Shown: piece by piece, positions 22,939-31,308 of the stretch
How the letters are laid out: each line of letters begins with the position of its first letter
Numbering within the stretch: the first letter of the stretch is position 1
Assembly: GCA_964242115.1 (NCBI GenBank)
Contig: CAXSZX010000002.1
Coordinates: forward strand, 124,001-188,000
Origin: BOG-908 sp964242115
GTDB lineage: Bacteria > Pseudomonadota > Alphaproteobacteria > Acetobacterales > Acetobacteraceae
Reading direction: 5' to 3'
Length of the DNA stretch: 64,000 nucleotides
Notes under the pieces: model-generated
Database searches by the model: none
Told to the model about the DNA's origin: nothing
The model's input: the letters and a program-made list of their open reading frames with translations, nothing else
Translations under genes and position numbers: made by a program

Positions 22939-25623
22939 CTAGTCCAGCCGCGCAAGCGCCGCGTCGAGTCTTGCCACCTCGCGTTCCGCGGCGCGGGCAC
23001 GTTCGCGGTTTTCCTCTACCACATCGGCCTTCGCACGTGCCACGAAATCGACATTGCCCAGCTTGCGACGCACTTTTTCCAGATCGTCCGCAGCGCGCGC
23101 GCGCTCCCGCGAAAGCCGGCTACGTTCGGCATCCAGGTCGATCAGACCAGCCAGCGGCAGAAGCAGCGTCGCTTCGTCGAGCACTATCTGGGCGCAGCCG
23201 GCCGGCGGTTGGGCGGGTGCATCCCCCACCTCGGACACACGCGCCAGGCGAGTGGCCGCATCCAGCCAGGTCTTCGCCCGGGCGGCGGTCTGCGGCGAGG
23301 CGTCACGCAGGAGAATCGGCACCTTTAGCGACGGCGGCACGTTCATCTCGGCGCGCACCGTGCGCACGGCGGTGACGAAGCGGATCACCCAGCCGAGCTC
23401 GTCGCGAGCCGCCTGGGCGCCAGTGACTGTGCAGGCGACGGGCCAGGGCGCATGGATCAGGCTCAACGCCTCGCCATAGCCGAAGGCGTCCCACAGCGCC
23501 TCGGTCACAAAGGGGGCGGCAGGGTGCAGCAGGCGCAGGATGACGCCCAGCACGTGGGCGGCGGTGGCGCGCAGCTCGTCACGCTCCGGCCCGTCGGCGC
23601 CCATCAGCACCGGCTTGGCCAGCTCGACGAACCAGTCGCAGAACACGTTCCAGGTGAAGCGGTAGCAGGCGCCGGCGTAGTCGTCGAAGCGGAACGCTTC
23701 GAGCGCGGAGTCGGCCTCGGCGACGGCCTGGTTCGCAGCGTCCAGCAGCCAGCGGCACAGCGGGGCGGCCACGCCGGCCAGGTCGAAACCGGGCACCGGC
23801 GCCACGCCGTTCATCTCGCAGAATCGCGCGGCATTCCATAGCTTGGTGACGAAGCTGCGCGCTTCGGCCACCCGTGCGGCACCCAGCTTGATGTCGCGCC
23901 CCGGGCCGGTCAGCTGGCAGACGGCGAAGCGCAGCGCGTCGGCGCCGTACTGGTCCACCAGGCTGAGCGGGTCGATGACGTTGCCCTTGGACTTGCTCAT
24001 CTTCTGGCCGCGCTCGTCGCGCACCAGGCCGTGAATGACCACGTGGCGGAACGGCACGTCACCCATGAAGTGCAGGCCCATCATCATCATCCGGGCGACC
24101 CAGAAGAAGATGATGTCGAAGCCGGTTACTAGCACGTCGGACGGGTAGTAGCGGGCCAGCTCGGGGGTGCGCTCTGGCCAGCCGAGCGTGGAGAACGGCC
24201 AGAGGCCCGAGCTGAACCAGGTGTCCAACACGTCCGGGTCCTGCTCCAGCGCGGTAGGCGTGCCGTATTTGGCGGCCGCCTGCGCCTCTGCCTCGGCCTG
24301 GCTGCGGGCGACGAACACGCTGCCGTCCGGCCCGTACCAGGCCGGGATGCGGTGGCCCCACCAAAGCTGGCGGCTGATGCACCAGGGTTGGATGTCGCGC
24401 ATCCAGGCGAAGAAGGTGTTCTCCCACTGCTTCGGCACGAAGGTGATGCGGCCCTGCTCGACCGCCGCCACTGCCGGTCCGGCCAGCGTCTTGGCGTCGC
24501 AGTACCACTGCTCGGTCAGCAGCGGCTCGATCACCACGCCGGAGCGGTCGCCGTGCGGCACCTGGTGGGTGTTTGGCTCGGTGCGTTCCAGCAGGCCCAG
24601 CCGGTCAAGCTCGGCCACCACCGCGGCGCGTGCGGCTTCGCGGCCCTGCCCATCCAGCGTACGGGTGAAAGCCGTGTCGGCCAGGCCGGGCACGGACTGC
24701 AGCTCTACCTCGGCCAGGGTAATGCGCGCCTGGCGGTCGAGGATAGAGGGCATCGGCAGGCCGTGGCGCTGGCCGACGGCGAAGTCGTTGAAATCGTGCG
24801 CCGGCGTGATCTTCACCGCGCCGGTGCCCTTTTCCGGGTCCGAGTAGGTGTCGGCCACTACCGGCACGCGCCGGCCAGTCAGCGGCAGCACCACGTGGCG
24901 GCCGACCAGGGCAGCGTAGCGGGGATCGTCGGGGTGCACGGCGACCGCGGTGTCGCCCAGCAGGGTCTCCGGCCTTGTGGTGGCCACCGTCAGGTGCAGA
25001 CCGTCCGCGCCGTCCACCGGGTAGCGGATGTGCCACAGGTGGCCCCGCACCTCCTGGCTCTCCACCTCGAGGTCAGAGATCGCTGATTGCAGCTTCGGGT
25101 CCCAGTTCACCAGGCGTCGGGCGCGGTAGATCAGCCCCTGCTCGTGCAGCGTGACGAACACCTCGCGCACCGCCCGGCTCAGACCCTCGTCCAGCGTGAA
25201 GCGCTCGCGCTGCCAGTCCAGCGAGGCGCCGAGCCGTCGCAGCTGCTGGGTGATGGCGCCGCCGGACTGCGCCTTCCACTGCCAGACCCGGTCCAGGAAG
25301 GCGTCGCGGCCGAGCGCCTGACGGCTGGTCTGCGCGCCGGCCAGTTCGCGCTCGACCACCATCTGGGTGGCAATGCCGGCGTGGTCGGTGCCCGGCTGCC
25401 ACAGCGCGTCCCGGCCCTGCATGCGGCGCCAGCGGATCAGCGCATCCTGCAGGGTGAAGGTCAGCGCGTGGCCCATGTGCAGGACGCCGGTGACGTTGGG
25501 CGGCGGGATCATGATGGTGTAGGGCGCGCCTGGCGTCTGGCCGGCGGCAAAGGCGCCTGCGCGCTCCCAGCCTTCGTAGAGCGATTGTTCTACGCTGGCG
25601 TGGTCGAAGGTCTTGTCGAGCAA
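22939..25623 (-). CDS. valS: Valyl-tRNA synthetase
   Basis: An 894-residue class I synthetase. The HIGH-type signature appears as PPPNVTGVLHMGHAL near residues 40-54 and the second signature as KMSKSKGNVIDPL. The editing domain has GTGAVKITPAHDFNDF, and the end is a charged coiled coil (LDAERSRLSRERARAADDLEKVRRKLG) that binds tRNA. The predicted N-terminus MLDKTF matches the family and uses TTG at 25621-25623 as start, with AGGG upstream. It is last in a pcm-tolC-popZ-valS block typical of Alphaproteobacteria. Repeat copy 10 lies between popZ and valS. Confidence 0.95.
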   Translation of the reverse strand: MLDKTFDHASVEQSLYEGWERAGAFAAGQTPGAPYTIMIPPPNVTGVLHMGHALTFTLQDALIRWRRMQGRDALWQPGTDHAGIATQMVVERELAGAQTSRQALGRDAFLDRVWQWKAQSGGAITQQLRRLGASLDWQRERFTLDEGLSRAVREVFVTLHEQGLIYRARRLVNWDPKLQSAISDLEVESQEVRGHLWHIRYPVDGADGLHLTVATTRPETLLGDTAVAVHPDDPRYAALVGRHVVLPLTGRRVPVVADTYSDPEKGTGAVKITPAHDFNDFAVGQRHGLPMPSILDRQARITLAEVELQSVPGLADTAFTRTLDGQGREAARAAVVAELDRLGLLERTEPNTHQVPHGDRSGVVIEPLLTEQWYCDAKTLAGPAVAAVEQGRITFVPKQWENTFFAWMRDIQPWCISRQLWWGHRIPAWYGPDGSVFVARSQAEAEAQAAAKYGTPTALEQDPDVLDTWFSSGLWPFSTLGWPERTPELARYYPSDVLVTGFDIIFFWVARMMMMGLHFMGDVPFRHVVIHGLVRDERGQKMSKSKGNVIDPLSLVDQYGADALRFAVCQLTGPGRDIKLGAARVAEARSFVTKLWNAARFCEMNGVAPVPGFDLAGVAAPLCRWLLDAANQAVAEADSALEAFRFDDYAGACYRFTWNVFCDWFVELAKPVLMGADGPERDELRATAAHVLGVILRLLHPAAPFVTEALWDAFGYGEALSLIHAPWPVACTVTGAQAARDELGWVIRFVTAVRTVRAEMNVPPSLKVPILLRDASPQTAARAKTWLDAATRLARVSEVGDAPAQPPAGCAQIVLDEATLLLPLAGLIDLDAERSRLSRERARAADDLEKVRRKLGNVDFVARAKADVVEENRERARAAEREVARLDAALARLD

Positions 25624-25639
25624 GGGAAGGCCCTAAAAA

Positions 25640-25774
25640 GGAAGGAAGGCCTTCTTTTTCGAGAAAAAGAAGCAAAAAGCTTTTGCGAGCGCTGTCGCGG
25701 AGTCTCCGGAAGCGGGTGCCGAGGAAGCAAAAGTTTTTTGGTTCTTTTTTTCAAAAAAGAACCGATTGCTTTCT
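25640..25774 (+). repeat. Intergenic hairpin repeat, copy 10 (Q left, P right)
   Basis: One of the best-preserved copies. The Q-arm stem CTTCTTTTTC/GAAAAAGAAG spans 25651-25672, the centre is GCGAGCGCTGTCGCGGAG, and the P-arm stem GGTTCTTTTTT/AAAAAAGAACC spans 25740-25763. It lies between the popZ stop (25777-25779) and the valS start. Confidence 0.9.
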
Positions 25775-25776
25775 TG

Positions 25777-26400
25777 CTACCCGTTCCGGTTGGTCACCCG
25801 ATCAATCTCCGCCCGCACCATCCGCTCCACCATCGGCGCCAAATGCTCGTCCAGCCAGGCCTTCACCATCGGCCGGATCTCCTCGCGCACCATGTCCTCC
25901 AGCGTCGGCCCGCCGTGATAGGCCTGAGTCTGGCGCTGCACCACGCGGACCAGCGCGCCCAGCGAGGCGGTGGTGGCCGCCGCGGCGCTGGGTGCCAGCA
26001 GCGGCTCGGACGGGTGGTCGCCGGCGTCGAGGTGGCTGAAATCGGCCTCCGGGGGGGCGGCAGCAACCGGCTCGTTGGCGTAGCGGTTGACGTTGGGTTC
26101 GGGCTGCATGGGCGCAGGCTCCTCGATCAGCATCGTCTGGTCCAGCAGGAACACGTCGTCCTCGGCGGCGTGGCCCGGCTCGTCTGCCGGGTGATGCGGC
26201 GGGTGCTTCGCGTAGGCGGGCGGCGGTGGGTAGCCTTCCTGTTCAAACGTGGGCGTCTGTTCGCCGAACTGCGCAGGCCTGGCCTCGCGCTCGCCGCCCG
26301 CCTCAGCCTCGCCGTCTCCGTCGGAGAGGATGCGGCGGATGGAGGCAAGGATGTCCTCCATCGAGGGGTCGGTCCCCGGGCTGTGGTCGGATGGCGTCAT
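25777..26400 (-). CDS. PopZ-like polar organising protein (DUF2497)
   Basis: A 207-residue protein starting at ATG 26400, 7 bp after the tolC stop. The N-terminal PSMEDILASIRRILSDG is the conserved helix of DUF2497/PopZ proteins, which binds client proteins. A long Pro/Glu/Ala-rich disordered stretch follows, and the C-terminal ~80 residues (LEDMVREEIRPMVKAWLDEH, then MVERMVRAEIDRVT) form the helical self-assembly region. In Caulobacter, PopZ builds a polar matrix that anchors the chromosome origin. Gene position between tolC and valS is the usual alphaproteobacterial context. Confidence 0.85.
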   Translation of the reverse strand: MTPSDHSPGTDPSMEDILASIRRILSDGDGEAEAGGEREARPAQFGEQTPTFEQEGYPPPPAYAKHPPHHPADEPGHAAEDDVFLLDQTMLIEEPAPMQPEPNVNRYANEPVAAAPPEADFSHLDAGDHPSEPLLAPSAAAATTASLGALVRVVQRQTQAYHGGPTLEDMVREEIRPMVKAWLDEHLAPMVERMVRAEIDRVTNRNG

Positions 26401-26407
26401 GCGGCGG

Positions 26408-27982
26408 TCATCGTCCCGGCTCGCGGACGGCGCGGTCGCCGGTGCCCCAGAGCAGGTCGCGCACCGCCTTGTAGTAGGCGGTCTCGTCGTAGAGCGGCAC
26501 GCCCAGGCCGAGGTCGCTGGCGGTGAGCCGGCCGATGGCAGAGGCCACACCGTAGGACGCGGTGACCAGGCTGGTGATGTTCTGCACCAGGGTGATCTCG
26601 GCGGCGAGCAGGTTCTGCTGGCCGATCAGCACTTCCTGCGTGGTGGCAGAGCCCACCAACGCCTCGCGCTCGAGGCCTTCGAGCGCGATCTCGCTGGAGC
26701 GGACTGCGACGTGCGAGCTGGCGATCGAGGCGCGGGCGGCAACCAGCGTCTCGTAGGCCTGCACCGCCTGCTCGCGGGCGGCGCGCTGCGCGTCCTCGGT
26801 CTGGCGCACCGCCTGCAGGAAGTTCTGCCGCGCCGCGCGGATGGCGGCGTATTCCGAGCCTCCCTGGTAGATGGGCAGCGTGAGGTTGAGGGTGCCGGTG
26901 ACGCCATACTCACGGTTGATCTCGGCGGTCTGGCCGGCACCGGAGGAGACGTTCTTCGCGTAGTTTGCGGTGCCCTGGAGGTAGAGCTGGGGGCCAAGCG
27001 CGCTGAACGCCACGTCCACCGCGTCGCGCAGCTCCGTCTCGTTGAACTTGGCGGCCAGCACGGTCGGGTTGTTGGAGATGGCGAGGTTGGCGGCGTCCAG
27101 CTCGGTCTTCACCGGCAGCTTCAGCGGCTGCGGGTCGGCCAGGTCGTCGGGCGGCTGGACGCCCACCTCGCGCACGAAGGTGGCGTTGGCGGTCTCCAGC
27201 GTGCCTTCAGCGGTCTGCCGCGTGGCGATCGCCTGGGCCAGGGCGGCCTCGGCCTGGGCCACGTCGGTGCGGGTCAGCTCGCCCACCTTGAAGCGGTCGT
27301 TGATCGCCTTCAGCTCGTCGCCCAGCACCTGCTCGTTGGCCTGGTCCAGCTTGAGAAGCTGACGGTCCTCGATCACGCCCACATAGGCGTTGATCGTGTC
27401 GGTGAAGACCTGCTCCTCCTCGGCGATCAGCCGGGCGCGCTCGGCGTAGACGCTGTTGACCGCCTCGTGGGTGGCGGCAGTGGTGTGGCCGCCGCGGTAG
27501 AGGTACTGGGTAACCGAAAGGGTGCTGTTCTGCGGCGAGAGGTTGTTCTTCTCGGAAATAAGCGCCTCACCCTTACCGGCTCTGGTGCAGCCGTGCGGAA
27601 CGAATGCGGTTGGCTGGGAGGTTAGGTTGTCGCACGGGCCCCGGATCTCGATCTTTCCGGCCTCAAGCCCGAGGTTCGTCGGCGCGGTCACCGCGATCGT
27701 CGGCCGCCAGCCGGCCAGCGCGGTCGGCACGTTCTCGTCCGTGGCGCGCAGATGCGCGCGCTCGCCGGTCAGCTGCGGGTTGCTCTCGTAGGCGATGCCC
27801 AGCGCCTGGGCCAAGGTGTGAGGCACGCTGTCCGGCGTGTCGATGGCGATGGTGCGCGCCATGCCGGGGCCGGCGGGAACGTAGTTGCTCCGCTGCCGGC
27901 TTTGCGCAGCGGCCGGGTCCGCTGCCGCCAAAGCGCAAGCCGCCACACCACAAGCCAACACGGTCGCGCGCAACAGGCGCAT
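26408..27982 (-). CDS. tolC: TolC family outer-membrane channel protein
   Basis: A 524-residue protein from ATG 27982 with GGAGTAAG upstream; a signal peptide ends at AAA-QS near residue 27. TolC repeats are seen: LAQALGIAYESNPQL, long helical stretches with LLKLDQANEQVLGDELKAI, ARLIAEEEQVFTDTINAYVG, and FKVGELTRTDVAQAEAALAQA, which is then repeated in the second half (REQAVQAYETLVAARASI). It forms the trimeric outer-membrane duct of type I secretion and RND efflux. It lies between pcm and popZ. An inserted ~45-residue segment with a Cys pair (GPCDNL, HGCTRAG) near residue 90-110 is longer than in E. coli TolC. Confidence 0.9.
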   Translation of the reverse strand: MRLLRATVLACGVAACALAAADPAAAQSRQRSNYVPAGPGMARTIAIDTPDSVPHTLAQALGIAYESNPQLTGERAHLRATDENVPTALAGWRPTIAVTAPTNLGLEAGKIEIRGPCDNLTSQPTAFVPHGCTRAGKGEALISEKNNLSPQNSTLSVTQYLYRGGHTTAATHEAVNSVYAERARLIAEEEQVFTDTINAYVGVIEDRQLLKLDQANEQVLGDELKAINDRFKVGELTRTDVAQAEAALAQAIATRQTAEGTLETANATFVREVGVQPPDDLADPQPLKLPVKTELDAANLAISNNPTVLAAKFNETELRDAVDVAFSALGPQLYLQGTANYAKNVSSGAGQTAEINREYGVTGTLNLTLPIYQGGSEYAAIRAARQNFLQAVRQTEDAQRAAREQAVQAYETLVAARASIASSHVAVRSSEIALEGLEREALVGSATTQEVLIGQQNLLAAEITLVQNITSLVTASYGVASAIGRLTASDLGLGVPLYDETAYYKAVRDLLWGTGDRAVREPGR

Positions 27983-28090
27983 ACGGCTTACTCCAGTCTT
28001 ATCCGAGGCACAGTCTGCCACACGAAGCCGTGCGCCGCCAACGACATGCGGGCAACAGCGCCGGGAATTCCGTCGGCGGCACGTTGCCGA

Positions 28091-28235
28091 GAAGGCAAGG
28101 CAAGCGGTTCTGTTTTGAAAAAAGAACCAAAAACCTTTGCAATCGTTGGTTGCGCGATGTCGAGGCATGTCGTTTCGGCTGACCGCGACAGCTGAGCAAA
28201 AGCTTTTTGTTTCCTTTTCTCGAAAAAGAAGACCC
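28091..28235 (-). repeat. Intergenic hairpin repeat, copy 11 (P left, Q right)
   Basis: GAAGGCAAGGCAAGCGGTTC opens the P arm (stem partner AAAGAACC) and CCTTTTCTCGAAAAAGAAG belongs to the Q arm, with CCGCGACAGCTGAGC at the centre. It follows the pcm stop by about 16 bp in the direction of transcription and precedes tolC by ~110 bp. Confidence 0.85.
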
Positions 28236-28251
28236 TAGCCTCTGCCCAGCG

Positions 28252-28938
28252 TCAGAAACTGAAGCTCGGCGCCGGCAACAACCCCGGCAGCAACGGCGCC
28301 GAAGCGTCGAACTCCGGCTGCGCGCGCAGGCCGCCCACGCTCGGCTCGGCCAACACGGCCACGCCGGTGCCGCCTTCGGGACAGACCACCGCCACCAGCC
28401 GCCCGTGCGCGCCCACCTGACGGCCGATCACCTCGGAGATCTCCCGCACTGCGCCCTCGATGACCACCAGGTCGTAAGGCGCGCCCTCGGGATGGCCAGC
28501 CGCCAGCTTGCCCTGCGCCAGCGCCACGCTGCCCGGCCGGTCGGGATCCGCCGGCGCCGCGCGGGCCAGGTCCAGCAGGGCGGCATCCTCCTCCAGCGCG
28601 GTGACCTGCACGCCGCACGCCGCCAGCAGCGCAGCGCCGTAGCCGGGGCCGGCACCCACCACCAGCGCCGTCTCGCCGGCGCGCGGCTGCGCGAGCTGGA
28701 TCAGCCTGGCGATGACCAGCGGCTTGAGCAGCACCCGCCCGCCGCCCAACGGCACGTCCTGGTCGATGTAGACGAGGCCTGCCACGGATTGGGGCACGTA
28801 GGCCTCGCGTGGCAGGCGCCGCATCGCGTCCAGGATGCGCTTGTCGTTGACGCGGGAGGGCCGCAACTGGCCGTCCACCATCAGGTTGCGCGCAAGTGCG
28901 TATGCCTGCGGCGACATGGAGGGGGCGGATGGGGACAT
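28252..28938 (-). CDS. pcm: Protein-L-isoaspartate O-methyltransferase-like protein
   Basis: 228 residues if ATG 28938 is used; ATG 28917 is also possible and neither has a clear ribosome site. ARNLMVDGQLRPSRVNDKRILDAMRRLPRE is the standard start of alphaproteobacterial Pcm-type proteins, followed by YVPQS and LLKPLVIARLIQL. A SAM-binding Rossmann motif reads ALVVGAGPGYGAALLA. Enzymes of the family repair isoaspartyl residues, but this tolC-linked subgroup often lacks activity data. It heads the pcm-tolC-popZ-valS block. Confidence 0.8.
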   Translation of the reverse strand: MSPSAPSMSPQAYALARNLMVDGQLRPSRVNDKRILDAMRRLPREAYVPQSVAGLVYIDQDVPLGGGRVLLKPLVIARLIQLAQPRAGETALVVGAGPGYGAALLAACGVQVTALEEDAALLDLARAAPADPDRPGSVALAQGKLAAGHPEGAPYDLVVIEGAVREISEVIGRQVGAHGRLVAVVCPEGGTGVAVLAEPSVGGLRAQPEFDASAPLLPGLLPAPSFSF

Positions 28939-29142
28939 GAACGGGACGGCTCCGCGGAAGAGGCGCTCTCTTAGCGGGGGGGCGGCGATGGGTCCAGGCG
29001 AGGCGGGCAAAAGCCTTCCTCCCCGATGAGAGATCGCAGAACGCCTACCCTGGGCTGTCTTTCTGCAGCCTCTGCGTCGGCTGCAAAAAGTACCGCTTTC
29101 CTTTCATGGCCTCAGCCTCTATACGGCCGCACCGCGCGCGAC

Positions 29143-29216
29143 GGTCCGATGTCAGAGCGGTTATGTAAGGGACTGCAAATCCCTGTAGCCCGGTTCGACT
29201 CCGGGTCGGACCTCCA
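29143..29216 (+). tRNA. tRNA-Cys (anticodon GCA)
   Basis: The acceptor GGTCCGA (29143-29149) pairs with TCGGACC (29206-29212), followed by T and an encoded CCA. The anticodon stem-loop GGGA-CTGCAAA-TCCC reads GCA, and CCCGGTTCGACTCCGGG forms the T arm. The upstream CTATACGGCCGCACC matches the sequence ahead of tRNA-Asn. Confidence 0.95.
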
Positions 29217-29469
29217 ACGTTTCGACGGAATTCTTCAAGAAAAGCAAGAAACGTCCTGTCACGCTTGCCGACGATGCAACGACAGGTTCGACGCCATTGA
29301 CACAACAGCGAGAGAACTTGTTCGGTTCTTTCTTTGAAAGAGAGGGCTGCTGTTCGTGCACCCATGACCTGGGATTGTAAGCGCAGATTGGGGTTTGTGT
29401 CAGAAGCCCAACAAGGGTTGAGGGTTCGACCGCCGTGCGACCAGACTGAAGTCAGAGCCCGTCTTTGTT

Positions 29470-29640
29470 TCAGTCCTGGCTATCGGCCCGTTGCGCGCGA
29501 CCGGTGCCCTGGCCGATCAGACTTCGCTCCGACGCTCGCCTGGCGAAGTCGTCAATAAGGTTCAAGTCGCCACCTTGCTTGGCCAGTTCGTCGAGTATGC
29601 GCTCGACATCCGGGTCCGGATGCTTGTGAAATCGCTTCAT
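29470..29640 (-). CDS. Small hypothetical protein, 56 residues
   Basis: ATG 29640 is preceded by GCGGAG at a suitable distance. The product is hydrophilic and probably helical (PDPDVERILDELAKQGG, then LIDDFARRASERSL), with a basic N-terminus MKRFHKH and no membrane segment. I do not recognise the family. It stands alone in a gene-poor stretch after tRNA-Cys, which lowers confidence. Confidence 0.45.
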   Translation of the reverse strand: MKRFHKHPDPDVERILDELAKQGGDLNLIDDFARRASERSLIGQGTGRAQRADSQD

Positions 29641-30044
29641 GCCGCAACTCCGCAGATATACCGCTGAGTCGTTACTGGCCGATGCAACTTGCAGATGCAT
29701 TATGGAGGTTGGTTTCGCTTCACAAAACCGTCAGACACTACCATTGTGTGCGGAACTGGGACGATCACCCGGTATGGCTTCTCGAAGTCTCTGCAGAGCG
29801 CAGAGCACCCTCGGGCCAGCATAGCCGAAAACCACGGACGCCGGTGCACCTGTTTGAGAACCCCTGCGTCGACCAAACAAAATAGGGAAGCGACACAACT
29901 CTGGCCGGTCAGGCGGCCAGTTATACGTAGCCCGCCTCGAAACCGCAGTTTCTTAGTCTCCTCTTTCGCGAAAAGACCCGCTTGCTTTATGGTTGCTTAC
30001 GAACCACCGCACATGCCGATCTACACGAGCGCCCGGCCGATCAA
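29641..30044. other. Gene-poor stretch with a decayed repeat arm
   Basis: No convincing gene on either strand. At about 29958-29992 the sequence TTCGCGAAAAGACCCGCTTG followed by CTTTA matches the right edge of the hairpin repeat family, probably the last trace of a lost copy. The rest shows no repeat or promoter I can support. Confidence 0.5.
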
Positions 30045-30227
30045 TCACAACGTGTGCGCAAGCACCAGTTCGCAACCAGCGCCCAGGCCGCCCACTATTG
30101 CGATCGCACCACCGAACCGGTGTCCGCTCCGCTCCGGCATCAGCAGCATGACCGCGAACCCGACCACGGCCGAGTAAAGGCCGAAATTTCCCATGAACCC
30201 GATCAGGGTCGCCGTCTCGCTGCTCAC
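30045..30227 (-). CDS. Small membrane protein, 60 residues, unknown
   Basis: GTG 30227 with GAGGGTGGT just upstream. The sequence shows two hydrophobic helices, about residues 8-30 (IGFMGNFGLYSAVVGFAVML) and 38-58 (FGGAIAIVGGLGAGCELVLA), joined by a short charged loop (MPERSGHR). This hairpin layout makes a real membrane protein plausible. No family recognised. The ~280 bp between it and the next gene show nothing recognisable. Confidence 0.45.
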   Translation of the reverse strand: MSSETATLIGFMGNFGLYSAVVGFAVMLLMPERSGHRFGGAIAIVGGLGAGCELVLAHTL

Positions 30228-30506
30228 ACCACCCTCGCTAAGGTTGCCGGGACGTATTAACGCATGGTGGCTCGCGAACGGTTCAGGAAACGACGTTCGT
30301 CTCCCATTTGTGAAGCAGCGGTAAACATCCGACCTGCGACGCGGTTATCCCGCATTGACCTGGCCAGGTTGTGCCACGTTTGTGTGCGCCTCATCGCTGG
30401 GTTTGCGGAAGTTATGCGCGACGGCACAGGCAGCGTAAGCGGCGCTCTCAAGCGAACCTACAGACCGCGCGCTTGGCAGCTGCGTTTGAGGGGGCGGGCG
30501 TCAGGT

Positions 30507-31178
30507 TCAAGCTTTCAGGGCGACGAGATCAGACAGGCGCAGCACGTCCACCACCGCCGCCGCGCCGGAAAACGGGCCGCCGCCACCGTAGAGGCTGGGC
30601 GTGAGCACGCAGGCGAGACCAGCACCTTGCGCACTGCGCAGGCCGTTGACCGTGTCCTCGATGGCCAGGCAATCCTCGGGCGGCAGGCCGAGGCGCTGCA
30701 ACGCGAGCTGGTAGACGTCGGGTGCGGGCTTCTTGGCGGCTACCTCGTCGCCGGCGGCGACAACCTCGAACGGGTTGCGGCCGAGCGTGGCGCCCAATAG
30801 AGCATCGATGTTCGGCCGGCTGGTGGTCGTGGCGATCGCCAGACGTATGCCCTGCGCGGCCGCGTCGACCAGCACCTGTTCGATGCCGGGTCGCAGCGCG
30901 CACCGACCAGCCGCGACCATGCGTGTGTAACGCTGAGTCTTGTCGGCGTGCAGGCGTGCGACAGCAGCGTCGTCGAGCGTGTGGGCCGGCGCGTGCGTGG
31001 CGACGTAGTGCCGGATGCGCTCCTTGCCGCCGGTCACCTCCAGCAGACGGGTGTAGAGCGGCACGTCCCAAACCCACGGCAGCTGCTTGTTCTCGAACGC
31101 TGCGTTGAACGCGAGGCGGTGGAGTTCTTCGGTTTCGGCAAGCGTGCCGTCGACGTCGAAGATCAATGCGTGAAGCAA
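30507..31178 (-). CDS. HAD-superfamily phosphatase, CbbY-like
   Basis: 223 residues if TTG 31176-31178 is the start; no ATG or GTG lies near, and GGAAGG 7 bp upstream comes from the Q arm of repeat copy 12. The nucleophile motif FDVDGTLAETEELHRLAFN is the CbbY pattern; LAIATTTSRPNI (motif II), a Lys in VAAKKPAPDVY (motif III) and AIEDTVNGL (motif IV) complete the active site. CbbY dephosphorylates xylulose-1,5-bisphosphate in Calvin-cycle bacteria; phosphoglycolate phosphatase or beta-phosphoglucomutase are alternatives. No other cbb gene is adjacent. Confidence 0.8.
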   Translation of the reverse strand: MLHALIFDVDGTLAETEELHRLAFNAAFENKQLPWVWDVPLYTRLLEVTGGKERIRHYVATHAPAHTLDDAAVARLHADKTQRYTRMVAAGRCALRPGIEQVLVDAAAQGIRLAIATTTSRPNIDALLGATLGRNPFEVVAAGDEVAAKKPAPDVYQLALQRLGLPPEDCLAIEDTVNGLRSAQGAGLACVLTPSLYGGGGPFSGAAAVVDVLRLSDLVALKA

Positions 31179-31179
31179 A

Positions 31180-31308
31180 GCAAGGCCTTCCTTTTCGAGA
31201 AAAAGAAGCAAAAAGCTCTAATCACGGCTGTCGCGAACCTTTCCACAGACAGATACCCAGGAGACAAAGTGTTTCGGTTCTTTCTTTCAAAAAAGAACCG
31301 CTTTTTTA
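31180..31308 (+). repeat. Intergenic hairpin repeat, copy 12 (Q left, P right)
   Basis: GCAAGGCCTTCCTTTTCG with AGAAAAAGAAGC forms the Q arm, CACGGCTGTCGCGAAC the centre and CGGTTCTTTCTTTC with AAAAAAGAACCGC the P arm. It spans the whole serA-to-phosphatase junction, giving the serA TAA (31306-31308) and the ribosome site of the phosphatase gene. Confidence 0.88.

Noticed and set aside
29161..29361. 66-codon minus-strand frame over tRNA-Cys
   Set aside because: Antisense to the tRNA; typical spurious frame.
30264..30800. 178-codon plus-strand frame before and over the phosphatase gene
   Set aside because: Mostly antisense to a gene with all HAD motifs; no family features.
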